Assembly (NCBI RefSeq): GCF_014841125.1
Contig: NZ_JACYTQ010000002.1
Location: forward strand, 744,001-808,000
Direction of reading: 5' to 3'
Length of the DNA stretch: 64,000 nt
Source of the DNA: Echinicola arenosa
GTDB taxonomy: Bacteria; Bacteroidota; Bacteroidia; Cytophagales; Cyclobacteriaceae
The notes below the pieces were generated by a model. It was not told where the DNA came from. It saw nothing but the letters and a program-made list of their open reading frames with translations, and ran no database searches. Shown here piece by piece: positions 62,264 through 64,000 of the stretch. A program made the position numbers and the translations under genes. Positions within the stretch are counted from its first letter, which is position 1; each line of letters begins with the position of its first letter.

Positions 62264-62661
62264 TATCCATCCCCTCTTCTCTGGCCTCTTGCCCCCCTTT
62301 CTCTCATTTTTTCCCTACTTTCCTTTTGAAACTCCTTCCATTTCTCAGTTTGCTCAGGTGTCAGGATCGCCTCTAACTTCTCTTCGTGCTCTTTCCTGTC
62401 AGCTTCCATTTTCTCTCTCATCTCATCACGGTCTTCCTTAGCCTGTTCTCTAGCTTCCATTCGCTGCTTTACACTCTCTAGGTTTAATTCATAAACCGCC
62501 TTTTTTTGATTTTCATCCAAATCCAACTCTTCAGCCATACGATTGGTCATTCTTTCGGCCATATTTTCCGGTGTAACATCTGGACGTTGTTTCCTTTGCT
62601 GCGCTTCAGCGACAATAACTGTTACAGCCATTAGGGCAATTACAAACAATAGTTTTTTCAT
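62263..62661 (-). CDS. Spy/DUF4890-like secreted helical protein
   Basis: 132 residues from ATG 62661 (ATG 62667 adds two). The signal peptide MKKLLFVIALMAVTVIVAEA is cleaved near AEAQQ. The mature part is highly charged and helical (MTNRMAEELDLDENQKKAVYEL, ILTPEQTEKWKEFQKESREKM), like periplasmic Spy/CpxP chaperones with LTxxQ motifs. The C-terminus is Arg/Gly-rich (RERGARGQRRGDG). A weak promoter box TAGCTTTG lies at 62719-62726. It probably buffers envelope protein stress; unproven. Confidence 0.8.
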   Translation of the reverse strand: MKKLLFVIALMAVTVIVAEAQQRKQRPDVTPENMAERMTNRMAEELDLDENQKKAVYELNLESVKQRMEAREQAKEDRDEMREKMEADRKEHEEKLEAILTPEQTEKWKEFQKESREKMRERGARGQRRGDG

Positions 62662-62718
62662 GGTCATTAATTTTTTGATTATATTCCTTTGACCAAAATC
62701 TCTATTCGAGGTTTAACC

Positions 62719-62726
62719 CAAAGCTA
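62719..62726 (-). promoter_or_regulatory. Candidate -7 element of the Spy-like gene
   Basis: TAGCTTTG on the minus strand matches TAnnTTTG; predicted leader about 45-50 nt. No good -33 box at 19 nt. Confidence 0.3.
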
Positions 62727-62750
62727 AAAATAATTTCTGCCTCAATAATT

Positions 62751-63200
62751 ATGGCTTCAATTTACTATTTCGGATATGCCAGCAATCTGGACCAATCCAC
62801 ATTGGTGGGACGGTTGGTTAATCCTCCAAAATTTACAGGAATAGGAATATTAACGGGATATGGTTTTAGGTTTAACCACCCTAATCCAGACGGTTCGGCA
62901 AGGGCAAATATTGTTGAAAGTGCTAATGAAAATGTCTATGGTGCGCTCTATCAAATCAATGAAAAAGACAAAAAGCACTTTTTAACCTCAGAAAAAAACT
63001 ATGACTTCATACCGGTAAATATCATCACCAAAGAAGGTACAATCAGGGCTTTCACATTTAGATCTTCCCAAAATGTGGATAAAATATTCCCTCATAAGGA
63101 TTATATCAACACCATTATTAAAGGAGGTAAGGCAATAGGAATCCCCAACACCTACCTTAGCAGCATTTTAAACAGAAAACCAGTTCAAGTGTTGTTTTGA
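62751..63200 (+). CDS. Gamma-glutamylcyclotransferase-like protein
   Basis: 149 residues with the GGCT fold: YYFGYASNLDQ at the N-terminus (the YGSN-type substrate loop), ENVYGALYQINEKDKKHFL and SEKNYDFIPV, where the Glu is the expected catalytic acid. It may open a gamma-glutamyl amine or act in glutathione-like metabolism; the true substrate is unknown. It stands alone, divergent from the Spy-like gene. Confidence 0.82.
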   Translation: MASIYYFGYASNLDQSTLVGRLVNPPKFTGIGILTGYGFRFNHPNPDGSARANIVESANENVYGALYQINEKDKKHFLTSEKNYDFIPVNIITKEGTIRAFTFRSSQNVDKIFPHKDYINTIIKGGKAIGIPNTYLSSILNRKPVQVLF

Positions 63201-63250
63201 TGAAATAAAACGTCAATATAATCACATGAACCGCACAACACTTTTTTCAA

Positions 63251-64000
63251 TTATTCATGTTTTTCTTCCACCAACTCATCTTGTTCTTTAGGCTTCACGT
63301 ATCTTGGTCTAATTAGTAACCTAAGAGCTGGGTCAAATGACAAATAATTCCAAGCCCAATCCAGAAATATAAAAATCCTATTCTTGACACCCACGATTGC
63401 CATCAAATGGACAAAAAGCCAAGTGATCCAGGCAGTAAAACCCTGGAATTTTATAAATGGCAAATCTACCACTGCAAGCTTTCTCCCAACAGTTGCCATC
63501 GATCCAAGATCTTTGTATTTAAACGCTTTGGGCTCCCTATTATCTGCCCAAGCTATAAAATTATTGGCCAGGTTATCGGCTTGCTGGATGGCCACTTGCG
63601 CCACTTGAGGATGACCTCTCGGATAATCTTCATCTGTTTGAACACAGAGATCTCCGACCACATAAATGCTCTCAGCACCAGACAACTGATTGTATTGATT
63701 TACTTTAAGTCTACCATTTGGAATCATTTGTTCCTCTTTCAAACCTTTGATATGGTTTGGCTTTACTCCTGCCGCCCAGAGCAAAGTTCTGGTTTCTAGG
63801 CTTTCATGATCCTTGATCTTAATCGTCAAACCATCATAATCCTCCACAGCAGCACTGACCATGATTTCCACACCTAAATTATCCAAGTAGACCACAGCTT
63901 TTTCACTAGCTTCTTGGGACATTCCTGCCAAGAGCTTTGGACCAGCCTCTGCCAAGACTACCCGCATATTTTTGAAGTTCAACTCTGGGTAATCTTTTGG
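63251..64000 (-). CDS. ndh: Type II NADH dehydrogenase, 3' part only
   Basis: The frame is open to the right window edge, so the N-terminus with the first dinucleotide fold lies outside; a Met assigned at 63982 would be a TTG and is not the start. Visible parts: RVVLAEAGPKLLAGMS, LLWAAGVKPNHIKG (NADH side), IYVVGDLC (FAD side), and a membrane-seeking C-terminus GFTAWITWLFVHLMAIVG with KNRIFIFLDWAWNYLSFD. It passes electrons from NADH to quinone without pumping. Confidence 0.93.
   Translation of the reverse strand, partial: PKDYPELNFKNMRVVLAEAGPKLLAGMSQEASEKAVVYLDNLGVEIMVSAAVEDYDGLTIKIKDHESLETRTLLWAAGVKPNHIKGLKEEQMIPNGRLKVNQYNQLSGAESIYVVGDLCVQTDEDYPRGHPQVAQVAIQQADNLANNFIAWADNREPKAFKYKDLGSMATVGRKLAVVDLPFIKFQGFTAWITWLFVHLMAIVGVKNRIFIFLDWAWNYLSFDPALRLLIRPRYVKPKEQDELVEEKHE

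Overview
The window looks like a chromosomal piece of a pigmented, gliding-lineage Bacteroidota. It most resembles the order Cytophagales, family Cyclobacteriaceae type, but the genus cannot be fixed from the sequence. The evidence is a SusC/SusD pair, gldB and gldE, a MurF-Alr fusion, a carotenoid cluster with CrtW, CrtZ and a small fused lycopene cyclase, low GC content, few Shine-Dalgarno sites, and promoters of the Bacteroidota type (TTTG, about 19 nt, TAnnTTTG). No transposase, phage gene, CRISPR array, tRNA or rRNA was recognised. Both window edges cut genes: feoA on the left and a type II NADH dehydrogenase on the right.

Layout. 1-2503 (+): ferrous iron uptake (feoA end, feoB, and a 46-residue Cys-rich membrane peptide). 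14039-2515 (-): one nine-gene Wzx/Wzy-type exopolysaccharide operon (export channel, chain-length protein, flippase, polymerase, four glycosyltransferases, one acyltransferase), preceded by about 1 kb of non-coding DNA rich in palindromes and degenerate repeats. 19719-15036 (-): a SusC/SusD glycan uptake pair. 20081-28230: a radical SAM/SPASM protein, a fasciclin lipoprotein, gldB, an nth-asnB-glycosyltransferase operon, and an ECF sigma factor with a short overlapping partner. 28629-38689: a SIMPL-like lipoprotein, uvrA, a Ycf48-like propeller, an unusual HisA-like protein, a secreted unknown, csaA, murF-alr and wecB.

46829-38885 (-) is the most coherent system: crtZ, a CarH-like MerR/B12 regulator, then an ECF sigma factor followed by crtI, crtB, a fused lycopene cyclase, ispH, crtW and a D15-like outer-membrane protein. 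Together these encode the last step of isoprenoid precursor synthesis and most steps to a hydroxylated, ketolated carotenoid. The two promoter regions share half-sites of the form TTGTTTAA arranged with nearly the same spacing, which suggests a shared, probably light-controlled, operator. GGPP synthase is not in the window.

47017-64000: a DUF4286-like protein, a GNAT acetyltransferase, coaX, an rng / tiny basic ribosomal-type protein / TPR / HU cluster, mutY-ssb-gldE, gltB-gltD, a DUF2064 protein, a Spy-like secreted protein, a GGCT-like protein and the 3' part of ndh. These are mostly housekeeping genes in an order familiar from this phylum.

Best leads for new biology: (1) the CarH/ECF/crt operator architecture; (2) a HisA homologue with Trp where the catalytic Asp should be; (3) the palindrome-rich region upstream of the polysaccharide operon; (4) an inverted repeat upstream of susC. 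All family names come from reading the translations; no database search was run.
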